Assembly (NCBI GenBank): GCA_017303835.1
Contig: JAFLBI010000001.1
Span: 1,364,001 to 1,428,000 of the forward strand
Source: Chitinophagales bacterium
GTDB taxonomy: Bacteria; Bacteroidota; Bacteroidia; Chitinophagales; Chitinophagaceae
Direction of reading: 5' to 3'
Length of the DNA stretch: 64,000 nt
How positions within the stretch are numbered: position 1 is the stretch's first letter; every line of letters starts with the position of its first letter. The position numbers were made by a program, and so were the translations under genes. This document shows, piece by piece, positions 26,917 through 35,511 of the stretch. Under the pieces are notes generated by a model. That model ran no database searches. It saw only the letters and a list, made by a program, of their open reading frames with translations, and was not told the origin of the DNA.

Positions 26917-27950
26917 AAACGCTGAAAGTATTGAATCGTATCGGTTGAATAATGTATTTCTTGACTGAGCTGTTGACCACTTAGCTCCGGTGCTACAATG
27001 CCGTCTCCTGCACGCATTGCTGTATTAGTAATCACGACGGCTTCATCCCATTTACCAGATTGAATAAAGGATTGCAACAATTGCGCACCACCTTCTACCA
27101 GCAAACTGTTCAATCCCTGCGTATAGCACCAATGCAGTATTTGCGGAATGCTGTCTGTATCCGCAGCTAATGGCACATAATTCACCAGACCCTCTGTACC
27201 GGAACGCTGTGCGCTGAAAATAGTCAAAGGCAAGCCGTCTTGGAACATGCTTAGCTCCTTGGGTAAACGATCCTGTAGATCGAGTACCAATCTTACAGGT
27301 GAGGGACCCGGCCAGTGGCGATTGGTGAGTGAAGGATTGTCCGTAATAGCTGTATTGGTACCAATGAGGATGGCTGCATGATTCGCACGCAGTTGATGCA
27401 CCAAACGATTGCTGCTCTCATTGCTGATCAATAAGCGTGTATCTGTTTTACCAATAAAGCCATCGGCAGTTTGTGCCCACTTGAGGGTTACCAAGGGTCT
27501 TTGCTGCTGATGAAAAGTGAGAAATGCTTTGTTGAGTGCGCGTGCTTCATTTTCTAGCACACCCACTGTTACTTCAATGCCAGCTTCCTGTAATTGACGG
27601 ATGCCTGCGCCATTCACTTTAGCAAAAGGATCTTGCATGGCGATAACCACACTTGGTATGCCCTGCTCAATAATTAACTTGGCACATGGCGGTGTTTTAC
27701 CAAAATGGCTGCAAGGTTCTAAAGAAACATAGAGTGTAGACGCTTCTATGAAATCTTGGTCTTGGGGTAGAACCGACTGCACACAATGCACTTCTGCGTG
27801 CGGACGGCCATACTGCTGGTGCCAGCCCTCTCCAATAATGCGCCCATCATGCACCAATACTGCACCCACCATGGGGTTGGGCGCTACCCTTCCTGCACCC
27901 CTTTGGGCCAGATCCAGACAGCGTTGCATATACAACTGGTGATTGGGCAT
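26913..27950 (-). CDS. ribD: Bifunctional riboflavin biosynthesis protein RibD
   Basis: RibD performs two consecutive steps of riboflavin synthesis: deamination of the pyrimidine and NADPH reduction of the ribosyl side chain. In the 345-residue protein the deaminase domain shows the zinc site PHAEVHC with PCSHFGKTPPC, and the reductase domain (from about 150) has VTLKWAQTADGFI, LRANHAAILIGTNTAITDNPSLTNR and LLVEGGAQLLQSFI. It heads a coupled operon with the EamA and YigZ genes. The accessory island begins just upstream of its start. Confidence 0.96.
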   Translation of the reverse strand: MPNHQLYMQRCLDLAQRGAGRVAPNPMVGAVLVHDGRIIGEGWHQQYGRPHAEVHCVQSVLPQDQDFIEASTLYVSLEPCSHFGKTPPCAKLIIEQGIPSVVIAMQDPFAKVNGAGIRQLQEAGIEVTVGVLENEARALNKAFLTFHQQQRPLVTLKWAQTADGFIGKTDTRLLISNESSNRLVHQLRANHAAILIGTNTAITDNPSLTNRHWPGPSPVRLVLDLQDRLPKELSMFQDGLPLTIFSAQRSGTEGLVNYVPLAADTDSIPQILHWCYTQGLNSLLVEGGAQLLQSFIQSGKWDEAVVITNTAMRAGDGIVAPELSGQQLSQEIHYSTDTIQYFQRL

Positions 27951-28050
27951 AAGGGAGCGAAATTAACCAAAATGGGGGCAATAAGCTGAAGATACATCAA
28001 GCATTCAGTGAATACAGGCTCTTAATCGGCCAAAATCTAAAAGAACAAGA

Positions 28051-28350
28051 TCATGCTGTAGCCGTTCTGAACCGAGGTATAGCGGCAAGGGCAGTTTTGA
28101 GGGTTTGATTCTCTTCTTCAATATCAAAATCATCTTGTAACCCTAGCCAGAATTTAGCAGAATTACCGAAGTACTTAGAAAAGCGAAGTGCTGTGTCAGC
28201 AGTTATCCTACGATTACCCTTAATGATAGCAGAAATTCTTGTTTGCGGAATTTGGGTATCTTTTGAAAGCCTGTACGCAGAAATACCAAGAGGAATCAAA
28301 AACTCTTCTTGTAAGATTTCGCCGGGATGAATATTTCTAAGTCGCTTCAT
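28051..28350 (-). CDS. higA: HigA-family antitoxin
   Basis: The 99-residue protein begins MKRLRNIHPGEILQEEFLIPLGI, the typical HigA start, followed by a helix-turn-helix (AYRLSKDTQIPQTRISAIIKGNRRI) and TALRFSKYFGNSAKFWLGLQDDFDI. It should bind and neutralise the HigB toxin encoded just upstream (10-nt gap) and repress the shared promoter. Toxin-before-antitoxin order is typical of higBA systems. Confidence 0.92.
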   Translation of the reverse strand: MKRLRNIHPGEILQEEFLIPLGISAYRLSKDTQIPQTRISAIIKGNRRITADTALRFSKYFGNSAKFWLGLQDDFDIEEENQTLKTALAAIPRFRTATA

Positions 28351-28360
28351 ATATGCCTAA

Positions 28361-28642
28361 TTAATGATAATCAATGATCTCAACTTCAAAAGCATTGCCG
28401 GATGACCATTTGAAAATGATTCTCCATTGGTCATTTATTCTAATCGAATAAAAATCCTTTAAATCTCCTTTCAATTTTTCCAATTTATTAGAAGGTGGTA
28501 TTTGTAAATCAATAAGACTCTGCGAATTGTTCAGCATCCTGAGTTTACGCCTACCGATTTCTTGTATTTCACTGGGTATTTTTTTAGCTCTTTCACCGAC
28601 CCAAATTTTCTGAGTATCCTTAGATCCGTACGAAAGAATCAT
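28361..28642 (-). CDS. higB: HigB-family toxin (RelE/ParE superfamily)
   Basis: The 93-residue protein fits HigB toxins, which are ribosome-dependent mRNA endonucleases. IPSNKL-like motif PPSNKLEKLKGDLKDFYSIRINDQWRIIFKW carries the conserved arginine, W-R-I-x-F and C-terminal DYH seen in HigB. It is the first gene of the TA pair. Its position next to the peptide-export locus fits an accessory island. Confidence 0.9.
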   Translation of the reverse strand: MILSYGSKDTQKIWVGERAKKIPSEIQEIGRRKLRMLNNSQSLIDLQIPPSNKLEKLKGDLKDFYSIRINDQWRIIFKWSSGNAFEVEIIDYH

Positions 28643-28660
28643 ACCTCAAATTTTCAATAC

Positions 28661-28906
28661 TTACGCCAAAGATAAGTAACTCTTATTAAAAGCAACCTTG
28701 TTTGCTAGAACAAATAAGATATATCGGCCATTTGTTCCGCCTTGACACAATAAAAAACCGAGCAATGGCAAAATGAAAGTAAGATAAGTATAGAACAATT
28801 TCGTCTGCTTACATAGATTATGTTTCACCATTTTTTGAAAAGTAAATAAGTATAGTAATAACGAGATCAGAAGCACATTGATTAAAATAAAATCTTTCAA
28901 AATCAT
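28661..28906 (-). CDS. Possible small membrane protein following the peptide exporter
   Basis: An ATG at 28906 gives 81 residues with two strong hydrophobic stretches (about 5-24 and 40-55) separated by a basic loop (MVKHNLCKQTK), and no recognisable family. The start lies 21 nt after the stop of the C39 ABC transporter on the same strand, which suits the last gene of that operon; small two-helix proteins in such places are often immunity proteins. The evidence is composition and position only, and AT-rich DNA can give such frames by chance. Confidence 0.35.
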   Translation of the reverse strand: MILKDFILINVLLISLLLYLFTFQKMVKHNLCKQTKLFYTYLTFILPLLGFLLCQGGTNGRYILFVLANKVAFNKSYLSLA

Positions 28907-28926
28907 TAAATTTTTTGATTTCAATA

Positions 28927-31086
28927 TCAAACTGCCGCTGTATGAAAATTCCAAAGCTGAGCATAGTGACCTGTTTGCTGAATCAATGACTCATGATGAC
29001 CCTGTTCAACTAGTTGGCCATCTTTTAGTACAAGAATTGTATCACAGGATCTTACCGTTGACAACCGATGCGCAATAATAATAACTGTTTTTCCTTGTTC
29101 TTTATACCATTGAAGAGACTCCTGCACTTTCTGCTCACTTGCCGGATCTAAACTACTCGTTGCCTCATCAAGAATTAAGATTTCAGGATTTCTGTACAAA
29201 GCTCTTGCAATCGCTATACGTTGTCTTTGTCCACCAGATAAGTTCACTCCCTGCTCACTAACGATACTATTATATGTATTGGGTAACTTCTCAATAAACT
29301 CATCAATACCAAGCATCTTTGATAGGAAAAGTACCCTTTGCATATCTGGCGCTTCCTCACCTAATGCTATATTTTCAATAATTGTTCCACTGAACAAATC
29401 TATTTGCTGAGGAACAACCCCAACAACTTTTCTAAGACTGGAATGACTAATGTATTGTAAATCGAGTCCTCCAATAGCAATATTTCCTTCTTTCAAGGGG
29501 TATAAATTTTGCAAAAGACCTAATAAAGTTGATTTCCCACTTCCACTCTCTCCAACTATCGCTGTGCTCTTTCCTTTCTCAATAACAAGATTGAGGCTTT
29601 CAAATACCGTGGTTCTTGTGCCGTAACGAAATGCAACATTTCGAAAAACAATATCACCAATTAATTCCGTAGTCAAAGTGACTTTATTCTGGTTATCCGC
29701 TTCTGTTTCCATATCAATAATCTCAAAGAGTCTGTCCGCAGCAATTAATGCATCTTGTATACTCTTATTTGCACCAATCAATGAAGCTGCTGGCCCAGTA
29801 AAGTAACCTATCAAGGCATAAAAAGATAACAACTCACCCGGAGACAATTCCCTACTAATAACAAAATAACTGCCAGCCCATAAAAGTATGATCGTAAATA
29901 ACCTAGTAAAGAACTCCGAAGCTGTACCGATATTCAATCCATAAATTGAGGTCTTATAGACTGTTCTCAATAAGAATTCAAACTTACTCTCAGTTTTCTC
30001 GTTAGCATAACGTTCCAATCCAAACCGTTTGATTGTACCTACAGCGTTTAAACTTTCTACCAATTGACTCTCTAAATCGGCAGACTCCTCCATCAGTTGT
30101 CTTTGCCACTTCTTATTGATACGATTACTAACCCAATAAAGAAATATATATATAGGAATAATGGCTAGCATTATCAATGCTAACTTCCAGTAATAAAAAA
30201 ACATAACAATTAAGCTTAATACCACAATCAATGCGTTAACTACAACATTCATAGCAACACTATTGATAAACTCCCGAATATTTACAGCATCATTCACCCT
30301 ACTGATAATCTCACCCACGCGCATTGTATCAAAGAAGCGTTGAGGTAATTTTAGCAGATGCTTATAATACCCTAGAATTAGCCGTGCATCAATCATTTGC
30401 CCCGTCTGAAGACTAAAAACAGTCTTATACCATCCAATCAACAATTGGAATACAAGTACTATTAGCATAGCAACACTAAGGAGATTTAACAGCCTTACGT
30501 TACCTTCTACCAGCACGAAGTCTATAATCTTTTGTACATAGATAGAAGTAGACAGACCAAGAATAGTATAGACCAAAGCCCCAATAATCGCTTGTAGCAT
30601 AATACTCCTGTGTGGACGAATCAAGTCCCAAAAGCGGCTAGTATTGCTCTTGGTATGCTTTCCGGTAACGAAGCCATCATCGGGTAATAGCAAGACAATT
30701 ACACCTGACCATATTTCTTGAAACTGAGAAAAAGTCTTTTTATGAAACGCTCCGTCTGCAGGATCCATAAAAACAACGCCCTTTCTTCCTACTTTGTATA
30801 GCACTACATAATGATGCAACCCATTCTTAAGTACAACGTGCACTATGGCTGGCAATGGCACTTTAGGGAGACTATCCAGTTGACCTTTTGCACCCTTAGC
30901 CTGAAATCCTAATTTCTCGGCAGCTTCAATCAGTCCCAAAACATTCGTTCCCTTTTGATCTGTTCCCGCAAACTGGCGTATCTTACTTACAGGTAAATAG
31001 AGGTTATAATATTTGGCCACAGATGCCAAACAAGCAGCACCACAATCGGTGATATCACGTTGTTTTACACTTACTGACTTATTCAT
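28927..31086 (-). CDS. C39-peptidase ABC transporter (peptidase-containing exporter, PCAT)
   Basis: The 719-residue protein combines an N-terminal C39 peptidase (about 1-135: catalytic Cys15 in TDCGAACL, His92 in LHHYVVLY, Asp108 in FMDPADG), a six-helix ABC membrane domain (about 155-440) and an ATPase with Walker A GESGSGKST, LSGGQRQRIAIARAL signature, Walker B ILILDEATSSLD and the H-loop AHRLSTV. Such exporters cut double-glycine leaders and export the cores of bacteriocins or signal peptides. Two peptides with such leaders lie upstream (32252-32455 and 33322-33516). The start overlaps the HlyD gene by 8 nt. Confidence 0.95.
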   Translation of the reverse strand: MNKSVSVKQRDITDCGAACLASVAKYYNLYLPVSKIRQFAGTDQKGTNVLGLIEAAEKLGFQAKGAKGQLDSLPKVPLPAIVHVVLKNGLHHYVVLYKVGRKGVVFMDPADGAFHKKTFSQFQEIWSGVIVLLLPDDGFVTGKHTKSNTSRFWDLIRPHRSIMLQAIIGALVYTILGLSTSIYVQKIIDFVLVEGNVRLLNLLSVAMLIVLVFQLLIGWYKTVFSLQTGQMIDARLILGYYKHLLKLPQRFFDTMRVGEIISRVNDAVNIREFINSVAMNVVVNALIVVLSLIVMFFYYWKLALIMLAIIPIYIFLYWVSNRINKKWQRQLMEESADLESQLVESLNAVGTIKRFGLERYANEKTESKFEFLLRTVYKTSIYGLNIGTASEFFTRLFTIILLWAGSYFVISRELSPGELLSFYALIGYFTGPAASLIGANKSIQDALIAADRLFEIIDMETEADNQNKVTLTTELIGDIVFRNVAFRYGTRTTVFESLNLVIEKGKSTAIVGESGSGKSTLLGLLQNLYPLKEGNIAIGGLDLQYISHSSLRKVVGVVPQQIDLFSGTIIENIALGEEAPDMQRVLFLSKMLGIDEFIEKLPNTYNSIVSEQGVNLSGGQRQRIAIARALYRNPEILILDEATSSLDPASEQKVQESLQWYKEQGKTVIIIAHRLSTVRSCDTILVLKDGQLVEQGHHESLIQQTGHYAQLWNFHTAAV

Positions 31087-32203
31087 GACGCTGAGTTAAC
31101 TGTTGTGGCATTGGTGCCGTTGGGTTGAGCCAGTCATCAATTTTATCAAATAACAATTGCCATAATGTTCTTTCTGCAACAATGAATCTAGCCTGAAAAC
31201 TTAGCCCCTTCTTTAGTTCTCCCTTATATCCATTCTTAAGATGCAATTGTGTTGTATCAAAACTGCAACGAACTTTGAAAACAGGCTTGTTTTCTACTAT
31301 TGTAAAGTCATTATCTATAGAGATTATTTTCCCTGTCAGAATACCGAAAAAATTATAGTCGAATGCGTCTATTTGAAATTTTGTCTGTTGACCAATCTTC
31401 AATAAACCAACATCTCTTGTATTAACAAAGCATTCTCCAATTAGGGTAGTTTCTGGCGAAATTGTACAGAGCGTCTCTCCTGCAGCAATATAAGTACCTG
31501 GATAACGGGACTGTATATTTTGTACTACACCAGAAATAGGTGAATATACATAGAAACGATTTCTTTCAAGATTAAGTTGATTCATTTGCGCTTGAAGTTT
31601 CTCTTTATCAAGCTTATGCTGGACGTAATCACCTTGCCAGACTGCGAATTGATTTTTCTTAAAAGCTTCTAACCCGGCTACAAGTCTCTCATATTCGATT
31701 TCTTTATCAAATAATTCTTTTGAGGATATAACTCTGTCACGATATAAAAGCTTATTATCCTCTAACTCTTTATGGGTTTTTTTAATACTAGCATTAAGCT
31801 CATCTAATTGATATAAAAAACGAATAAATTGCTGACGATAATTCGGCGTTTTAATTTCCTCAGGCAGTAAACTTAAATAATCCCTCATTCTTGTCACATC
31901 TGACATCACTTCTTGGTGAAACTTTATTTGACTAACATAATCAGCTTTTTTCTGTAAATAGCTATCATCCCTGATCAAAGCGATAAAAGCTCCTTTTTGT
32001 ATACTATCGTATTCATTTACTCCTACAGAATCAAGAATACCACCAACAACAATGCGTACTTCACTCTTTTCTTGTCGTGGCCTTACTAAACCACTTGAAA
32101 CAATTGTTATGTTAATATCAATAAGAAACAGACTAACAAATAATAAAATTATAAAGGATATAACAGTAAGATAAACTGCAATATTACTTTTATAATGAAT
32201 CAT
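31079..32203 (-). CDS. HlyD-family periplasmic adaptor of the peptide exporter
   Basis: The 374-residue protein has one N-terminal membrane helix (about 10-28), a lipoyl-like half (GILDSVGVNEYDSIQKGAFIALI), a long coiled-coil section (about 80-210, rich in K/E/L heptads) and a beta-barrel part (VYSPISGVVQNIQSRYPGTYIAAGETLCTI). It is an adaptor that links the inner-membrane ABC exporter to an outer-membrane channel. The channel (TolC-like) is not encoded in this window. The gene overlaps the C39 transporter gene by 8 nt, so they are translationally coupled. Confidence 0.92.
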   Translation of the reverse strand: MIHYKSNIAVYLTVISFIILLFVSLFLIDINITIVSSGLVRPRQEKSEVRIVVGGILDSVGVNEYDSIQKGAFIALIRDDSYLQKKADYVSQIKFHQEVMSDVTRMRDYLSLLPEEIKTPNYRQQFIRFLYQLDELNASIKKTHKELEDNKLLYRDRVISSKELFDKEIEYERLVAGLEAFKKNQFAVWQGDYVQHKLDKEKLQAQMNQLNLERNRFYVYSPISGVVQNIQSRYPGTYIAAGETLCTISPETTLIGECFVNTRDVGLLKIGQQTKFQIDAFDYNFFGILTGKIISIDNDFTIVENKPVFKVRCSFDTTQLHLKNGYKGELKKGLSFQARFIVAERTLWQLLFDKIDDWLNPTAPMPQQLTQRHE

Positions 32204-32251
32204 AGAGTAAGGTTAAAAGGGAAGAAGAAAATTCTTCTTCCCAAAACACTA

Positions 32252-32455
32252 TTACTTTATTCTTGTTTTAACCATTTCGCCAACAAGCACATCCTTAACT
32301 ATATTCAGCCCGTCGCCGATACCAATAACGACTTGCTTGATAAACCAACCTACCGTCCTACCTAATCTATAACTAGTGCCATCATGTCCACCAGAAATGA
32401 TTGTCATTTCATGTACAGATAATTCAGAAAGATTCAAATAGTTCTTGTTAATCAT
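32252..32455 (-). CDS. Double-glycine-leader peptide precursor (bacteriocin-like), peptide 1
   Basis: I take the ATG at 32455 as start, giving 67 residues; an upstream in-frame ATG at 32536 would add an arginine-rich tail unlike a leader. The leader LNLSELSVHEMTIISGG follows the double-glycine rule (L-S-x-L-S-x-x-E-M-x-x-I-x-G-G), so cleavage is predicted after Gly23. The 44-residue core is cationic with a glycine-patterned amphipathic centre (WFIKQVVIGIGDGLNIV), no cysteines, and a basic end. It lies 48 nt upstream of the HlyD gene. The core matches no bacteriocin I recognise; it could equally be a signal peptide. Confidence 0.8.
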   Translation of the reverse strand: MINKNYLNLSELSVHEMTIISGGHDGTSYRLGRTVGWFIKQVVIGIGDGLNIVKDVLVGEMVKTRIK

Positions 32456-32581
32456 ATTTTTAAAATTTATACCCATTATCGCGGTGGGCGCTTCGCGTCG
32501 TGTTGTATTCTCGCATCCACGAATTCGAGTATCCATTTAACGATATGGATAAAATCGACTTTACGTAAAGAATATTAGTAT

Positions 32582-33280
32582 TTATATAACTACAGAAATT
32601 AGATTAACTAAAGAATGCGTAAACCATGAAGAATAAAAACTTATTTGCAACCTTACATTAGCTAGGACTAAACCAAGTATTATCTGAGGAGAGATATAAA
32701 TTAAATAAAAAGGCAAGCTAAAAAAAGTAATATTATCAAAATTATATAAGTGAACAAGACCAAAAAGAATACTACTCAGATAAAAAAATCTTTTTTGGCT
32801 AGATCGAAAATCATAACTAAAGTCAAAACCGCGAATAATACATAAAATCAAATAGAAAAAAATAGCCAAGATTAAACCAGTAAATAAAAACCTATCCGTT
32901 AAATTATATATATCTATAAACTTTACTCCACTTAATTTAAATAAAAGAAAATACAAGCTTATTAGAATGTCCCTTCTAGACATTGAAAGAAACTTTCTAA
33001 AAATAAGCTCTTCTATCAGAGGCCCAATAATGACAACACCTAGATACATATATAACTCATCATCACTTAAAATTCTCGTACTAAAACTTCTAAGCTCCTG
33101 CCTTATAGAATAACCTAAAAGAGGCTTCGTAACAAACTCATCAAATAATAGAATTATAGCAACTGCAAGTATTGTAAGCGAATAATAGGTTACAATAGCT
33201 TTTAATAAATAGCTAGTGTAAAACTGGAATTTTTTGTGTCCCTGCACAGAAACAATCGGATATCTTACTAAATCTAACAT
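32582..33280 (-). CDS. CPBP-family intramembrane protease (Abi), peptide-locus linked
   Basis: The protein of 232 residues is highly hydrophobic, with 6-8 membrane helices. The three CPBP motifs are readable: IEELIFRKFL (E90-E91-x-x-x-R), FGLVHLYN (F173-x-x-x-H177) and THSLVNL (H222-x-x-x-N226). CPBP proteases relate to Rce1 and are often encoded in bacteriocin loci, where they confer self-immunity or take part in processing. It lies between the two double-glycine peptide genes on the same strand, in the most AT-rich part of the island. Confidence 0.85.
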   Translation of the reverse strand: MLDLVRYPIVSVQGHKKFQFYTSYLLKAIVTYYSLTILAVAIILLFDEFVTKPLLGYSIRQELRSFSTRILSDDELYMYLGVVIIGPLIEELIFRKFLSMSRRDILISLYFLLFKLSGVKFIDIYNLTDRFLFTGLILAIFFYLILCIIRGFDFSYDFRSSQKRFFYLSSILFGLVHLYNFDNITFFSLPFYLIYISPQIILGLVLANVRLQISFYSSWFTHSLVNLISVVI

Positions 33281-33321
33281 GCTGAAAATAAGTGCTGTCA
33301 GATGCTGACAGCACTCTAGAT

Positions 33322-33516
33322 TTAACTGTTAAACTCTCGAATAATTCCACGAAAGAAATCACTCACTTCGTGCGCAATATTTTTCACAATTTGAACAGGT
33401 TTATTAATATCTGGCAACTTATTATGATAGATATTAACTGTATCACCACCAAATACCATACTCTTTTCGTTATCAGAAAGTTCTTGAAAGAGTTCCATTT
33501 CATTTTTTTTCTTCAT
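33322..33516 (-). CDS. Double-glycine-leader peptide precursor (bacteriocin-like), peptide 2
   Basis: The 64-residue peptide has leader MELFQELSDNEKSMVFGG with the double-glycine pattern (L-F-x-E-L-S-x-x-E-x-x-x-V-x-G-G), cut predicted after Gly24. The 40-residue core (DTVNIYHNKLP onward) has a predicted amphipathic helix (VQIVKNIAHEVSDFFRGII), no cysteine and near-balanced charge. Its leader resembles that of peptide 1 while the cores differ, which suggests they share the C39 exporter. It is the first gene of the locus, 41 nt upstream of the CPBP gene. Confidence 0.8.
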   Translation of the reverse strand: MKKKNEMELFQELSDNEKSMVFGGDTVNIYHNKLPDINKPVQIVKNIAHEVSDFFRGIIREFNS

Positions 33517-34063
33517 TTTTTGTATTTTTTAATTTTAATAATCTCCATTTTTGGGTTTGGAGTTTAACCATCAATGTAAGTATCTATTAAATCCTATATA
33601 CAGCTTTTAAGTATATTATGATTTCAGATACCGCCACACTCTTTTTAAACGGGTAAGTGCAGAAGCTCCCGTATTCGTAGCTACAGAATAAGTTTACATG
33701 CAAATGCATGCAATAATCTTTTTATCAGAGAAGGTTAAACGAGATCGCCCGGTAAAACGGGACTTCATTGAGGAGTGATACGCTAATCTACTATTATCGA
33801 AAAGCTGATTCCAAATTTTTTACTAGGAAGTTTATCACGAAAAGTTTTGATAGTGTATTTTTTACAACTCATAGTTGAAACAACTTGTCTGTATCACCCA
33901 AGCCCTTGCTGGTCGCCTGACCAGTAAGCAAATGTTTTACTATACCTGTTGGTCGGGCGACCAACGGGGGCAAAAAACTTTTTTCGATTGTATCATCAAT
34001 CAAAAATCGCTCAATAATCAATCTTACAATAACCCTTCTCCCCTTTCCTCCCTACCTTGCAGC
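33517..34063. other. Intergenic region between the peptide locus and prmC
   Basis: I see no convincing gene in these 547 nt. The left part is AT-rich and must hold the promoter of the minus-strand peptide locus. The right part has two close palindromes, CTGGTC-GCCT-GACCAG (about 33909-33924) and GTTGGTC-GGGC-GACCAAC (about 33948-33965), plus CCCGGTAAAACGGG near 33750. A frame runs into prmC from about 33875 but lacks family similarity before 34064, so the palindromes probably lie in the prmC leader. Confidence 0.5.
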
Positions 34064-34924
34064 ATGCAGTTGAAATTGACTTATGATCGTTTGTTTTATG
34101 CCCTACTGGATCAATACGATTCCGCAGAAGCAGCCAATATTGCTGATCTCGTAATTGAGCATGTTACCGGTCAGCGGCGTATCGACAGAGCCCGGCATCC
34201 ACAAACACCGGTTTCAGCAGCACAAACGACTCAGCTGGAAAACATCACTACTGAATTACTGAAAGGCAGGCCTGTGCAATATGTATTGGGACAAGCCTGG
34301 TTTGGTGAGTTGCCTTTTTACGTCAACGAATCCGTACTCATACCCCGCCCAGAAACAGATGAACTGGTGCACTGGGTGTTGCAAACTTGCCTACAACAGC
34401 ATTGGTCGGCACCAAACATCATCGATATCGGCACGGGCAGTGGTTGTATTCCCATCACCCTCAAACATCGCTTGCCGCAAGCAATAATGCATGCAGTAGA
34501 TATCAGCGCAGCGGCATTAGCTGTGGCACAACAAAATGCTTCTACCCATCATACTAATATCAATTTTCATGAGCTGGATTTTTTAGATAGCCATACCTGG
34601 ACTGCTTTACCCAATAATTTGGATTGCATCATCAGCAACCCACCCTATGTTAAGCAAAGCGAAAGTGCTACCATGCATGCACGCGTGCTGAACCATGAAC
34701 CTGCTACAGCCATTTTCGTACCAGACAATGATGCGTTAATCTTCTATAAACAAATTGCCCTATTCGCGCAAACACATCTGTCGCCCAAGGGCTATCTATT
34801 TTTCGAAATCAATGAAGCGTTGGGACAAGCCACTTGTGCTTTACTGGAATCTTATGGTTTCACCACTGAGCTCAAACAAGATATGCAGGGGAAGGATAGA
34901 ATGATAAGCGCAAGGCTAAGTTAA
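34064..34924 (+). CDS. prmC: Peptide chain release factor N5-glutamine methyltransferase
   Basis: PrmC methylates the glutamine of the GGQ motif in RF1 and RF2. From the ATG at 34064 (MQLKLTYDRLFYALL) the protein is 286 residues, normal for the family. The N-terminal helical part contains LLKGRPVQYVLGQAWFGELPFYVN and LIPRPETDELVHW; the methyltransferase domain has IDIGTGSGCIPITL (SAM binding) and the catalytic ISNPPYVKQSE (N-P-P-Y). The frame extends upstream without family similarity. Confidence 0.95.
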   Translation: MQLKLTYDRLFYALLDQYDSAEAANIADLVIEHVTGQRRIDRARHPQTPVSAAQTTQLENITTELLKGRPVQYVLGQAWFGELPFYVNESVLIPRPETDELVHWVLQTCLQQHWSAPNIIDIGTGSGCIPITLKHRLPQAIMHAVDISAAALAVAQQNASTHHTNINFHELDFLDSHTWTALPNNLDCIISNPPYVKQSESATMHARVLNHEPATAIFVPDNDALIFYKQIALFAQTHLSPKGYLFFEINEALGQATCALLESYGFTTELKQDMQGKDRMISARLS

Positions 34925-35511
34925 AAGTCAAAATCTTGCCTACGCCAAGGCTTCGGCAAGCAGGGCAAAAGCAAAAAGTGTCAAGTGAAAAGGGCACTTC
35001 AAGAAACGATTATCGAGAATCGAAAGTCGAGAAACGAGTTCTCTTAATCAACAACGCTGCACCTCTGCGGTAAAATATAGAAGACAGCATACAGAAGCTA
35101 GAAGCCAGCTTTTATTCTATGGCATGCAAACTATCCTAGCGCCACTTCGAGCCATTGTGCCTGCCTAAACTATGCTGAAGCTTTGTTTAGCAAGCCGCCG
35201 AAACTTTAGTGAAGGCGGGCCTTTGCGGTTAAATCTTTAGAATTAAATGTGCATAAACCACAGAGGCACGGCAGCACGGAAATGCACAATGTGTAAAGCA
35301 AAGAATACAGAATCTAGAAGCTGGCAAATAGCATTTCTCGCAAGGCGCGCAAGTTTTTTTTGATGCACGCAAAGCCTCCTTGCGAAACTTAGTGCCCTAG
35401 CGTCATTGCGGTAAAATTGATTAATGTAGGCCGTGTTTAAATAAATCCTACTATCGATATCAGCAATAGAAAATAATCAATCAACAATAATCAATAGACA
35501 ATAAACAATCC
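34925..35511. repeat. Gene-free region with degenerate intergenic repeats
   Basis: The 587 nt hold no credible gene. They contain short related repeats: an element reading CTTGCCTACGCCAAGGCTTC plus GGCAAG at 34935-34960, an inverted relative GCCGAAACTTTAGTGAAGGC at about 35197-35216, a third imperfect copy around 35175-35193, and several endings of the type TGCGGTAAA (near 35068, 35224 and 35408). AAACCACAGAGGCAC near 35257 is also a phrase common in Bacteroidota spacers. The region looks like accumulated repeat debris between prmC and exbD. Confidence 0.5.
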
